NCBI RefSeq assembly: GCF_964199755.1
Contig: NC_133896.1
Location: 93,124,200-93,188,199 of the forward strand
Direction of reading: 5' to 3'
DNA length: 64,000 nt
Source of the DNA: Larus michahellis
Taxonomy: Eukaryota > Chordata > Aves > Charadriiformes > Laridae
Both the position numbers and the translations under genes were made by a program. Positions 1 through 11,202 of this stretch are shown piece by piece. Each line of letters opens with the position of its first letter. Positions within the stretch are counted from its first letter, which is position 1. The notes under the pieces were generated by a model, which made no database searches, was not told the origin of the DNA, and was given only the letters and a program-made list of their open reading frames with translations.

Positions 1-841
1 CTCTTGCATGTAAATATACTTCTGCTGCTGATATATAAATAAAGGAGTTTGGGGGCATTTTTGTGTGAATCCTCTCAGCTCCCCGCTTCTGAGAGCTCTC
101 CAAACAAAGCTTTATAGAATTTGGTGTGTTCTGAGTGACGTGTCAGTGGCTGGATCTGAAACAATCTGATGTCATCTGGTCCAGCCCCCCAGCTCAAGCA
201 GGGTTAGCGAGTCCTGGTTGCCCAGGACCATGGAAGTGGTCCCCAGTAGGTGCATTTGTGACCTGTAGAACAGTAACCTCTGGTTATCACAAGTCTTTTC
301 TTTCCCTTCAGTCTGACAGGAAGAGACTAGATAAGAAATAAACAAAAAGTAATATAATGCCTAATTTTGGAGAAAATGGGTTAAAAAGTAAAAGCTTGTG
401 CAATCAATCTCAACAGGAATATTTAATAACTTGTAGAAGTATCAGTAGTGGCTTACTGGCCTTTGCAAAGCAAAAAGGCCTTATCCTTTTTACATCCAAA
501 AGAGACAGAAGTGTGAATACTTAAAGTAAGATTTTGTAGAATTAAGTTGATGAGGCTTATTCTTGTGGAATAAGTTAGTAAGAAATGTGGCAAAACAGGA
601 GGACCCACGCTCACTCGGCCAACCCAAAGCAGAGAGTAGAGTGCATTAGGAGTGGACCTTAAACTGGCAGTTGGGGAGGAGTGAGTGTGGAGTCAGCAAA
701 CACTAGCTTGAAGGCACTCAAGACAGTGCTCGCTAGCAGTCAGTGGTGTGTGCTTCCTGACCTTGTTGTGTTATTGCCATGGAATTAGTGTTTCAAGTAA
801 CAGCGCCAACTTAATTTGCTTTTGTTGGGGTTTATTTTCAG
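1..841 (+). other. GDAP2: GDAP2 intron (partial)
   Basis: This is the intron upstream of the penultimate GDAP2 exon. The only thing recognisable is a short minus-strand CR1-like relic near 173-232. The short open frames here resemble nothing known to me. Confidence 0.75.
173..232 (-). mobile_element. CR1 LINE 3'-end relic
   Basis: The text CAGCCCCCCAGCTCAAGCAGG followed by GTTGCCCAGGACCATG matches the reverse complement of the CR1 3' region, the same subfamily as the fragment at 21.1 kb. It is about 60 bases and heavily decayed. Confidence 0.55.
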
Positions 842-985
842 GTCTCGGCATGGTTTTTCACAACCTTTACAGTCTCAGGGCTAAAGGACAAAATCCACTA
901 TGTGGAAAGCCTTCAGCAGTTGTTCACAGCCATACCCCCAGAGCAGATTGATCTCCCCCCTTTCGTTCTCGAGTATGATGCCAGG
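842..985 (+). CDS. GDAP2: GDAP2 penultimate coding exon
   Basis: A 48-codon exon in phase 0. It encodes the segment with SAWFFTTFTVSGLKDKIHYV and then the IPPEQIDLPPFVLEYDAR stretch of the CRAL-TRIO domain. It is bounded by TTTTCAG at its 5' side and GGTAAGTG at its 3' side. Confidence 0.9.
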
Positions 986-1376
986 GTAAGTGATTGCATG
1001 TGGCCAGCATTGGTCTTTGCTCCTAAATGTAGTTCTAGTGCATCTCCCATTCTGCTCTGCAAGAGCTTTAAAGGTGCTGACTTCCAGATCTTAGGAGTAC
1101 AGAGAAGGGGAGGGTTCCTGAAGAGTCTAGTTGTTCTTCTGTGAGCAACGATTTTCTTAAAATTTTTTTTCCACATAATCTAAGTAGAGGGCTTGGCTCA
1201 AAAGCTGATTCCCAATAGAGCTGTCTATTTATTTCTACACTGTTTATTTCTACTGCTGTGAAATCATCCATTGCACCAAGGTATATTGGAGAAGACTTAT
1301 TCAACTGCTCACTCTGATCTCATTGCAGGAAAACGGGCCTTACTATTCTTATTACCCTCCATCCCCTGACTTGTGA
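842..1376 (+). CDS. GDAP2: GDAP2, last two coding exons (3'-partial gene)
   Basis: These are the C-terminal 63 residues of ganglioside-induced differentiation-associated protein 2, which carries an N-terminal macro domain and a C-terminal CRAL-TRIO (Sec14-like) domain; only the tail of the latter is here. The coding join is 842-985 plus 1329-1376, both phase 0. The penultimate exon follows an AG at 841 and ends at a GTAAGT donor at 986; the last exon follows TTGCAG and stops at TGA 1374-1376. The recognisable family ending is PPFVLEYDAR joined to ENGPYYSYYPPSPDL. Upstream exons are outside the window, and bases 1-841 hold no other exon I can identify. Adjacency to TENT5C is also seen in human 1p12 (established knowledge) and supports the call. 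The identity rests on recognising the C-terminal sequence; the exact splice sites are read directly. Confidence 0.9.
1329..1376 (+). CDS. GDAP2: GDAP2 terminal coding exon
   Basis: Fifteen codons plus TGA, giving ENGPYYSYYPPSPDL, the conserved end of GDAP2. The acceptor is CATTGCAG (1321-1328). The intron before it is 343 bases (986-1328) and shows no other feature. Confidence 0.9.
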   Translation, partial: ENGPYYSYYPPSPDL

Positions 1377-2075
1377 TCTGCAGTCCTGTGATGCTGCTGG
1401 TTTCCCATGGATCCAACGACCTGATGCCTGCCAAAACCTGTGCATTTGCCCATATACAGAATTCAGAGAGAGGGTTTTCCTTCCCCAGCTCTGGTATTTT
1501 TTTACTGATGAGATATTTTCAAGCACTCAAGCAATCAGAGAACTTTATGCCACTGTGAACTGTACAACTATTTCAAATATATTTATCCAATGGAAAAGTT
1601 GATTTAAAGATCACTAGATGCATTTTTTTGTTCTTTTTGAAGCTGTTACATTTGTTTCTGAACAGACTTTCTCTTTTCTGGGAAATCCATCGAAAGCGCT
1701 TGATCATGCTTTTAGCTATTAAAATTTTCCAGCTCCATTTGTAATACCCATTTCTGACTGGTCTGTACAAATATTGTGCAGTACCAGCCTGAAACACTGC
1801 TCATCATGGTCTCTGTGTTTCACATCTGATTACTTTCCCTTTCTGTTAGTGCTGATTACTTTGGTCTTGACCCAGCAAAAGTATCTGGAATTGGGAATGC
1901 CATGTCTGCAGGCTGAACAAAGCACTACAGCCAAGCCAAGATTACTTAGTACCATAAATGCTAGGTGAGCTAGGAGCCTTGATAAAGTCCCTGTCGGTCT
2001 TCATTGGATGATGTGACATGTCAGGATGCCACTACCCTCCCAGTAAGAATAAAATTGAAAAGCATTTGTGGTTTC
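1377..2075 (+). other. GDAP2: GDAP2 3' UTR (extent inferred)
   Basis: Sequence after the GDAP2 stop codon. Candidate polyadenylation signals are ATTAAA at 1718-1723 and AATAAA at 2048-2053. I set the end just past the second signal; which one is used cannot be read from sequence alone. Confidence 0.5.
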
Positions 2076-5000
2076 TTTTCTCTTAACGATAGTTGTTTGT
2101 GTTCTCCTTTGACACGGCCAGATGTGTTTGTATGATAAATGAATGCCATCTGCCTGAAGTATGTATGGAGGGGAGGGGGAAACGGTGACTGCAACTCCAG
2201 CTTCTGGTGGCAGAGATTGTTTCTTAGAGATATGGGTGTCTCTTTTATTTCCCGTTACACTGACGCTCACTGATTTTGACAGACATGATACGTGTAAGAG
2301 AGCTCAGCCACAGGGTACTTATGGAACTGGAGATGAAAAATTTTTCAGCCTGCCAATGGAAAGCTAAAAGAGGAGGGAGAAGGCTCCCTTGTAAAACATA
2401 ATTGGGGGGGCCATCCCAAATATAGAAGGATGGAATCCCTGGTAGGAAGAATGTCACAACAGTACTGAATATGAAAATGATGGTATGGTTTTCGTTCTAG
2501 CTGCTTACGTGCCCTGACTTGTATCTGCTACTCTGTCTTTACCAAACTTTAGTTTTCCTTGTTCTGCCACTTGTGCAATAACTGCCTTTTAAGCGTAAGC
2601 AAAAGTCATTGTGAGATGTCTTAGAAGGTGGTTATTCACACCCATTGAGTTGATTTGAAATAGCTCTTTCTCTCCTGGTCAAAGATACTGTAAATTATTG
2701 GGCTGATCAGGAGAAAAAAAAATCCTCCCTTGGTCTTGGCCATCTAATTGCATGTCAACTTTTGTGTCTGCAGTCTGAGAGTTAGGGCTTTTGTGAGTTA
2801 GGAGTGCAGTGAAAGATGGGCCATACTGAGTTTCTCTTCTTTCCTACCTTGGCCTCCTGGCTTAATGTTGTGTTTACACTCCAGCATGTTGGTATGTCAG
2901 TTACGGATTAAGATAATCACTTGGCTGAGGTTTAGTAGTCATGCATGTACAACATATAAAAAAACAAGTGGGTTTGCTTTTTAAGTGTCCCCCAGGGTCC
3001 TTATCTGACTCCATTATCAGATCCAAGGTGCTGCTAAAAGCTGGAAACTGTAGCGCAAGGGAAAACCACCCTGGTGTTAATACTTGAGAGTGTTGCACTT
3101 TATGGTCAGCTCACCTGTGATTCTTTCAGCACTTCTCTGGTGGTTTTTGAGAAGGAAGTAGCATGAGTCTGTGCAGAGCAGCTACCACGTGTCCCCACCT
3201 CCTCTTTTCACCTACCTGTTCACAGCTGCCCTTGTCTAGTGACTTTTATAGCCAGCAATGAATTTTCCATGCTTCTCTAACGATTTGTATAGCTTTCCGC
3301 CCCCATTAGCCATCTGCTGTTTTTCACACCCGTGGCATTTTCAGCGGGGCTGTCGCAGAATAGCCCGTGTCCACTTAATAGGCAGATTAAAGGTGATTCG
3401 GAGCATATTGTGAAAACCAAAGTCTCAACTTCACAGTTTTTACATGGTTTCTGTCCCTTTAGCTCACAGATGGCTCAGAGTCATAAAACCTAAACAGTTC
3501 TTCTTAGGACTCAGTCTGCACGTTTCTCAAACCCTAATCCAGTCATTTTAAGAAATTACTTGGCTCAGTGAAGCACGAATCTGCCTCCAGAGCATTTGCA
3601 AAGGAAAAAGGAGATCTTGGCACTGTGCATGTTATTGTGTGTATTTTTCCCTTGAAAGACTTTGCTTTAATTTTTATTTTTTTTAACCCGAGTCTCGCAA
3701 ATCTCAGTGGAAAGACAGACCTGCATCGTGCTGCAAAGATCCTGTATTTTCCAGTGAGTCTGGAGTTGTGGCAATTTACCAATTTGGGTTTGTTTTTTTT
3801 TTTTTTTTTAATGGAGGCTTTTAAATGTAATATGCCAGTGGGGAAAAAAAAAAACCAAGCAAACAAAAAAACCAAATCATTGAAGTGCTTGGGATACTCA
3901 CTGCTATTAAAATGTTTGATTGTTTTATTCTAATATGCAAAAAATTGCATTATACCAGCTGAACTGTGTTTAGTTTAGGCTGAGGTAAGCGCTGGCATGC
4001 CCTAGTTAAGGGTGGATCCAATGCGTTCCTCTTGAAGAGGCCGGGGAGGCAGCCTGCATTTTAACACCTCTACCCAGTGCAGTCACTGCCGAATTAAAAG
4101 TTCTCATGAAGGTTTTATTGCCTTGTTTAAAGCTATTTCACACCAGCTGTAGGCTCAAAAGGGGAGTCTTTGTAGGGAAGTGTATTATGGTAATCATGAG
4201 TGTTGTTATTGCCACTGCAACATCACCACATCATCACACACACACACACACACTGTGTGATATTGGCAGTTGAGTGACGTAGTTATTGTCAGTAAAACTC
4301 AGATGTGGTGCTTGGGCACTCATTAACCGCACCTCTCTTGAAAGCATCCTGTATTCCCTTGCTGCCACTGCAATTAGATGTCTTAAGAGCCAGAGTCTGT
4401 CAAGCTGATGTCTGACCATGAACAGCTGACGCAGTATTTTGGCTTACCTGTTGTCATTCGGCCAGGCCAGAGTTTGAAGCAAATGCCAAGGCAGTAAAGT
4501 ATCTAGTGGCTGCTTCTCCTGTTGCGTTTCGTGCTTGTTTCTTAACCGGAAGCTGTTGGAAGTAGGAAGCGGCAAAAAGTTGTAGGCAAAGTCAGAATGT
4601 CAGCTTTCTACAGGCCGTTGTGCCAGTGTGAATTTGCTGCGTACACTTGAAGCTGAGCTGCTCTCTTCCGGCGCTCTCCTGCTTACAAGATCCTAGAATG
4701 AAAACGGAACTGCTGAGTTTCTCCATCATCTTCCCTTCCCCAGCAGTAGCCTAAAACCTTGTATTTTTCTATCGTGTGTGCCTCTTGTTGCCTCAGCTTT
4801 GTGCTGAATTAGGCCTTCTCCCTGGTCTGTCCCTGAGCACTTCGGTGGCTGTAGTGCTGCAACGGATTAGCGTCCCACTGCTGAGACCAGACACTCCATG
4901 TGAAATTAATTTAGATGGTTCTGCTATTCAACAAGCTGCTATCAGCCTTTCCCCTTTGTCAAACTGAAAAACAAGAGCAAAAGGAATTATCCCCTTTCCT

Positions 5001-7634
5001 TGGCCTCCCTGGGATGAATCTCCTCTTACATCTGTGACCGAGCAACTGAACGAATAGTCCCAATCTGAAACTTGTTTGCACCTCTAAGGATATTACAGAA
5101 ATTCCTGAATATGTTGATTCTGGCTAAATAGGAACTGATCCCAGTGACTTCTGTTAGCAAGTGCAGTCTTGGGAGAGTCAGGGAAGTGTTTCAGCTGTGT
5201 TTAGGGAAGAGGGTAAGAAGTCTACCTGGGACAACTCAATTTGTGATCCTCCAGTGCCAAGGAGAGCAAACACTAATACCTGGCCCGTACTCCTAAGGCA
5301 GCTGGCTCACTGGATTTTCTTCAGTCTCCCATGGGAGAGGAATCAGTCCCGAGTTAGAAGGATAAATGACTGAGTATGTAGACCGGCAACGTGCAGTCTC
5401 TGCTGCAGGCTAAGATGAAGGATGTGGGTGAGCTAAAGCATCCCTGAGCCACACTGGAGCAGTGGGAGGTGAGTGAACCTGCTGCTGCGAGGTGCTGTCT
5501 CCTGCCAAATGTTTTATGCCTCAGCATTGGGATGCAGAGTCCTCTTAGTTCATATGCTTAAAACTAAAGCAAAGTGTGTGGGGAGTGTGTTCCACCTCTG
5601 ACCCCGGAGTAGATGGAGCTCTTTTCTCCAGGAGGGAGAAGGGGGGGAAAGTGATGTGTAAAGGTTAAGGACTGCAGAGATTAAAATGCCCTAGGCCCTC
5701 TGCAGCGTGGCCTCTGCCTCCTCTGAATACCAGGTGGGTTTCTGACAAGCAATCAGCTGCTTGACTCTACAGTCTCTCTAAAATATTTTAAATGGCAAAA
5801 CCACTCACAACATGTATAACTGAAAAAATGCCAAGATTCCTAATGCAATGTAGACATAGCTATGGGGGAGGTGGCTTTGCTTGGAAGGACATTATGTACC
5901 AAAACGAGGGGAAGGGGATTGTATCAGATGATCCACAGCAGCCTGTCTGCCAGCACAGCATCTGTTTTTAATCGGCTAATCAGATCCTGTTTGAAGCCTT
6001 TCTCAGCTGTGCTTCCCTTGAAAACCAGATTCCTTGTCCAGTTGATGCAGAGCTGCTCGTGATTACAGTGCGGTTAGCACAAGAGCAGCAAAACTTGATG
6101 TAGAGCATGCTCAACGCTATCACCAAAATGTTACGAGAAGGAGCCCTTACTCCAAGGGTGCTGTAGGCAGCAGAGCCTCTTCTCCTTCACTCCTCCCATC
6201 TACTGGAGGAGTCTTATTCTCCCCTTTTTGGGGGGTGAGGAGAAAAAGGAAGGTTGTTAAATGCCCACTCCCTGTGCTCTGGAAGGAAGAGTAGCCTGAG
6301 GCTACTTATGCCATTACTGGCTCTAGAAGCATCAGTATTAGAGGAGGCCCCTGAATTGTTGCTCGATGCAGTTCAGTGTCCTCCTCTAAATACTGATACT
6401 TCTGGGTGGAACTGGTTTTGGGAGTGAGATGTTGCTTTGTAGCCAGGGAGTCAGTAACAGCATGAGTAGCCTGAGCCAGGTTCTGGGGAGATGGTCTGGA
6501 GAGGCTGTACCTGGACTAGAAACCCAAGACAGCATACGCACCAAATCTGCATTGTGTCTACGTTAGTCAGCGTGGTCCTGATTCATCTCTGCCTGGTGCC
6601 TGGAGTTGAATTGCTGCCTACATAATGGGATTTCCAGATCGCCCATAAGGATGGGGAAATGTGATGGGCTTAATCTCAGTCCTTTGGGAACATCCTGTAA
6701 CTCCCTGAATACTAACATGAATAGCAAACACTCAGAAGAAGGGCTCAGCGTGATTATTTTGCTCTTGATGGATTGTTTGGGGTTTTTTTCAGAAAGCAAT
6801 GAAAAGCACTTTTTAAGTAGTTGCTAAGGAGAATGACTGACTTGGTTGTTGACCTTTTAATGAAACTCAGTACCTCTGCTGGGACCAACTGTGTGCCCTG
6901 TCGCAGAGCAGTAGATGTTGTGCATCTTTTCCCCATAAAAACCTGTGTGCCTGGTACCTTCAAGAAAGGTGGTTCCTGAGTATGACTGGGGAATGCTTTA
7001 GGTGGGATGGTCTTCATGGTTACTATAAACCTGAGCTGCTACCCAAGCTGCGGTTCTTACCTGGCATGTGGTTACACCATCTCCCGAGTAGTTAGTGCAA
7101 CTGGTCTGTAATCTGGCCTTCTGCTTGGAGACAGGGGGTGGAGATGAAGTTTCCAATGTGGCTGTAGTGCTAAGTAGAGCTACTTTATCAACAGGATGAA
7201 GACAATTGAGTCTTGTTTGTAGGACCACTTCAGTTTCTAGCATGACACTGTAACAAACTCACCCCTACCATAAAGCAACACTGCACAAAACCAGACAGAT
7301 GTATCGGTACGTGAGTGTCCTGCAGTGGGGTTAGGTACACGTCCTGCAGAACGTGCCCACTGTTGTCCTTGCAGTTTACCATGCTTATTTCCTAGAAAGT
7401 GCTGATCACAAACTCTCTCTCACCAGAATGTTTGCATAAACAAGGAGCTTGTAATTCATGGTTTAAAAGATTAATAACAGCAGCTGGCTGGTGTAACGGC
7501 TTGGACACACTCAGACATTGCTAATGGTTTGGCAGGGAAAGCCGTATTGACATCATCTGAACAGGTTCGCTTCATTCGCAAGTAACAAGTTACCCTCTCT
7601 GCCCGGAAAGGGCATTTCAAAGGTGGCTTTGGAT
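2076..7634. other. Intergenic, no gene recognised
   Basis: No exon with convincing splice sites or protein similarity was seen. It contains a short CA repeat at about 4235-4253 and short homopolymers. The AT-rich parts around 3.36-3.5 kb and 4.08-4.23 kb have the uninterrupted, low-repeat look of non-coding elements but carry no motif I can name. Confidence 0.6.
4235..4253. repeat. (CA)n microsatellite
   Basis: About 9.5 CA units. They are followed at once by TGTGTGA, so the tract can pair with its own 3' flank. Confidence 0.9.
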
Positions 7635-7725
7635 ATCATAGAATTGCCCAGGTTGGAAGGGACCTTTCAGATCATCGAGTCTAACCATCAGCCTAACTCT
7701 GACAAAAACTATCACTAAACCAGAT
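7635..7725 (-). mobile_element. CR1 LINE 3'-end fragment
   Basis: TCATAGAATTGCCCAGG then TTGGAAGGGACCTTTCAGATC is the reverse complement of a CR1 3' terminus. Similarity fades after about 90 bases (GACAAAAACTATCACTAAACC may still belong). It is a truncated, non-coding copy. Confidence 0.85.
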
Positions 7726-10720
7726 TGAAGACTAACACTAGTGAACATCATCATGAGAACAGGGAAGGTGCAATGTGGCCCCTTGACTGAATCAGTAGTG
7801 ACAGTAAAGGAAGTGCCTGGCTGGCACTTGTTGGCTCTGCTGGTTCTCTGGCTCACTGATCCATCGGCATCCTCTTCATTAGATCTTGCCGAGTTGGGTT
7901 TCTTCCGGAGCAGTGAGCCACCACGTGCCTGCTGGATCGAACACAAGGGAAAGGGCCAAAGAGCGCAAGAAAAAGTGTGCAGTTTGGGGCAGGTGGATCC
8001 GTAGCAAATGAACCTACTCTTCTCAGTAGCAGCCAGCAGCAATAACAGGTGAAGTGTAACCAAACTCTGCCCTCAGAGTCGCATACATCCTATGTTGATT
8101 CAGGAGTTCCTAAAAACCTTTGGGCCACCTCCTCAATAAGCTGCAAGGACCCAGAGATAAGCCAGCAACAGGGGATCCCAAAAGAGAGTCGCTGCACCAG
8201 CCTGGCAAGTGCTCATCCAAGCACAGAAGAGCAGAGAAAGAAACCTCTGACCCTGAGGTCACTTGAATCTGCAGGCAGCAGTACGTAAAGTCTAATCAGA
8301 GCAGCCCATCAAACCCTTTGAGTCTGCAAGGGGGGGAAAAACTGACAGAAAACTGCTGGGCATAGCTGAAACTCTCCCTGGAAGTGCTCCGCACTGCAGG
8401 GCAGGGGCACTCCCCCTTTTCTGGTCCCAGTGGGCTTCAGAGGGCTCTTCCAAAGGTGGTTGGACAGTAGGATATTTCAGGAACGTGAGCCTCTCTGGTT
8501 TGTTATGAAAATGCATCCAGAAGCTCGTACACACTGTGACTATGAAATGTGAACTTTTTAAGAAGTCAGCCGAGCAGAGACCAGCCGATGCTCAACAGCA
8601 CAGTCAGAACGACAACACTAAAGAATTTCTGTAAGTCCAGAGCCGTAAGGAATATCACTAAGCAGAATCGTTGCTCTGTTATGAGACCAGACAGGAGCAT
8701 TTGAAAAGTGCAAACATATTTTATGGTAATGGTAGGATGGCTTATTTTGGCAGATCCCGATTAAGTAGTTAACGTTAAAGGGAAATGCTCCATGTCCTAT
8801 CTCGGTAGTTTTGTTTGCCCTTGAGCATCCCTTTGAACTTAACTCTGTTACAGCAGTATATCAAAGCAATTTTGAGGGACTGATCCAGGAATTTAAAAAA
8901 AAAAAAAAATAAAATTTTAAACCCCAACAGATTACGACCCCAAAGCACAGCACGTAGACACGTTCTGCAGCGTGGCTGATGCAGTAGCAGCCATCAGTGG
9001 GACTTGCTGATGTCCCAGCTCAGGACAGCAGAGCCTGGAGGTGTGGGATGGGTACTCAGCGCAGCAGAGCGTACCGAGACCCAAAGAAGATGGTGGAGTT
9101 TGTGCAGATGGAGTGGCTGCGAGCAAAATGCCCTTTCAGACATTTTCAGAGCCATTGATGCAGTTAGGCAAATTCTCCTCTGCTGCATCACATTTAAATG
9201 TTTCACTCTTATGTGCTGCGATCGTCACTGTTATCATTAGTGAGCAAAACCAGTTAAATAGACATTACAGAAGCAACGGTGCAGAAATAATTTCACAATT
9301 AGCAATGAGCCTCCAAAGCAAGTCACTAAAAACAGATTCTGGGGCTGGCCCCTGCAAAACCCGTCGCTCCCTCCTGCCCCATCCTTCACTGACTTCTTTC
9401 TAAGGGGCTCAAAGTGCAACAGAAGAACACCTGGGTTGGAAAGGCACGTCGGTGCTTGCTGTTGGATGCAAGTTATTTTATTGATTCAGACAGGCGTCAA
9501 GCAGTAGAACTAGAAACAGTCCTTACACCTGTGGAAATCACATTGCAGAGTCAGCAGCAAGGGTTTCTGATGGAGGACTACTTCGGGAGCCTGGTCGTAC
9601 CCAGACTCCCTGCCCGAGGCAATGCTCATCAGCCGGTCTGAACAAATACACTGCAAACCCGGAGCAACCAGCAAGGACGACAGGGGCAGCGAGCAGTTCC
9701 AGTGGCGCCCCATCCCATAGCGCGGCTCGGTGCAGTTTTAAACAACCATCACCACTAAATGATGTTGACTCTAGACGCTTCTTGAGGTTTTGGGGTTTTG
9801 GCTTGGGGTTTTTTGGGTGGGGAGGAACAAAGCTGTTTAGGAGCCCCCTGAACTCTTCAGTCGTTCTTTGATGTGTCACGGGGTCCATGAATCGAGTGTG
9901 TGCCTGCACCTCAGCACCGCGGGAGAGAAGGGTGCCGTGCCCAGGGCAGCGCGGCTCCCAGCCCTCCATCTCCGGCTGCCAGCACCCCGCGCAGGCTAAA
10001 CAGCACGGGGTTTGCTGTGCCTGGCAAATCCCAAGGGAGGAGCAGCTGCAGCAGCTCCAGGACCGCGGTAGAGGGATGTGCACATGAATCCAGAGAGAAA
10101 TATTCTTTTCTCCTGGCACTATAACAAGCCTTAATGAGAAGCAGCCCACCCGAGCTTTTGAAGAATGAACTCACCAGGAGACTCCTCTGCTCTGATCAGC
10201 CTCCAACCCTCTCATCCGCTTAGGAGAAATAATAAACTGAGACATACGAGTTATTTTCATACGCACAGTTGAGTAACCCCAGGACCAGGCAATGCAACAA
10301 GGAGCCTGCAGGGCCCCGAGAAACTCTCCTGGTCCCTTTGGGAAGATGTGGGAGAGGGCAGGGACAAGGGCACAGGGTGCTCTGCTTCCCAGGGCCCAAA
10401 ACCAGGCACAGCACCAGCAGTGCTGCTATGGCAGAGGCAGCCAGGTCCTGGGCAGCTTCTTGGCACTACCCAGAAAACCAGGCAGAAAGCACAACTTTGA
10501 GAATGTTATTGGATGACCCAAGCTATGACACTGATGGATTTTTCTTTCTTTTTATCTTAAATTTTAAATATTTCACTTTTTGAAATGTTTTTCCTTTAAC
10601 TTTTGCTTTGCTGCTGGCAGGCACCTATTTGAAAGGTCACATCCAGTCAGCTTCCTCCCATCCTAGTCTTTTTCCGCTTTCCAAGCTAAGTAAGGCAGAT
10701 TTGACTTTCCATTCTTAATT

Positions 10721-10746
10721 AAAAAAAAAAAAAAAAAAAAAAAAAA
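10721..10746 (+). repeat. Poly(A) tract, 26 A
   Basis: An uninterrupted A26 run followed by GAAAAAGAAA. It could be the tail of a decayed retrocopy, but the upstream sequence shows no recognisable source. Confidence 0.9.
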
Positions 10747-11178
10747 GAAAAAGAAATTATCACAAACCCATTTGTTTGCCCAAGGACACCAGATGCCAGG
10801 AGCAGCAGCACAGTGAATGGAGAACCGTGGTCCTGAATTTGGTCCCTCATCCCCGCCCCGGCGCTCCTCTGGCCAGGCGCGGGGAGCCGTGGTACCAGCT
10901 GGGACAGGCTTTGGCCCCTGGGCTGAGGCGGAGGGAAGCCAAGCAGCTGCTGCCGCAGGGCTGCTTTGGGGGGGCAGCGCTGATAGGGGTGACCCTGAGC
11001 CCGGCCATGCCTCAGAGAGGCACCGAGCTGCGGAGGATGGTGGAAACGGGCCACAGGGGCCCCGTGGCAGCCAGGCTTTTTGCAGATTTCTGCTCAAGCT
11101 GTTGGGCCCATGGCGTGCAAATGCAATTACCTCTTTTTTTCCAAGACCATTTGAGCAACAATATAGCTATCCCTTTTC

Positions 11179-11202
11179 TTTTTTTTTTTTTTTTTTTTTT
11201 TT
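11179..11202 (+). repeat. Poly(T) tract, 24 T
   Basis: A T24 run followed by CACAGCAAAAG, which by chance resembles a splice acceptor. It faces the poly(A) tract about 430 bases upstream. Confidence 0.9.

Noticed and set aside
748-951. 67-codon frame overlapping the GDAP2 penultimate exon in another frame
   Set aside because: The GDAP2 reading (frame starting at 842) has the family sequence and splice sites; this one reads intron plus an alternative frame.
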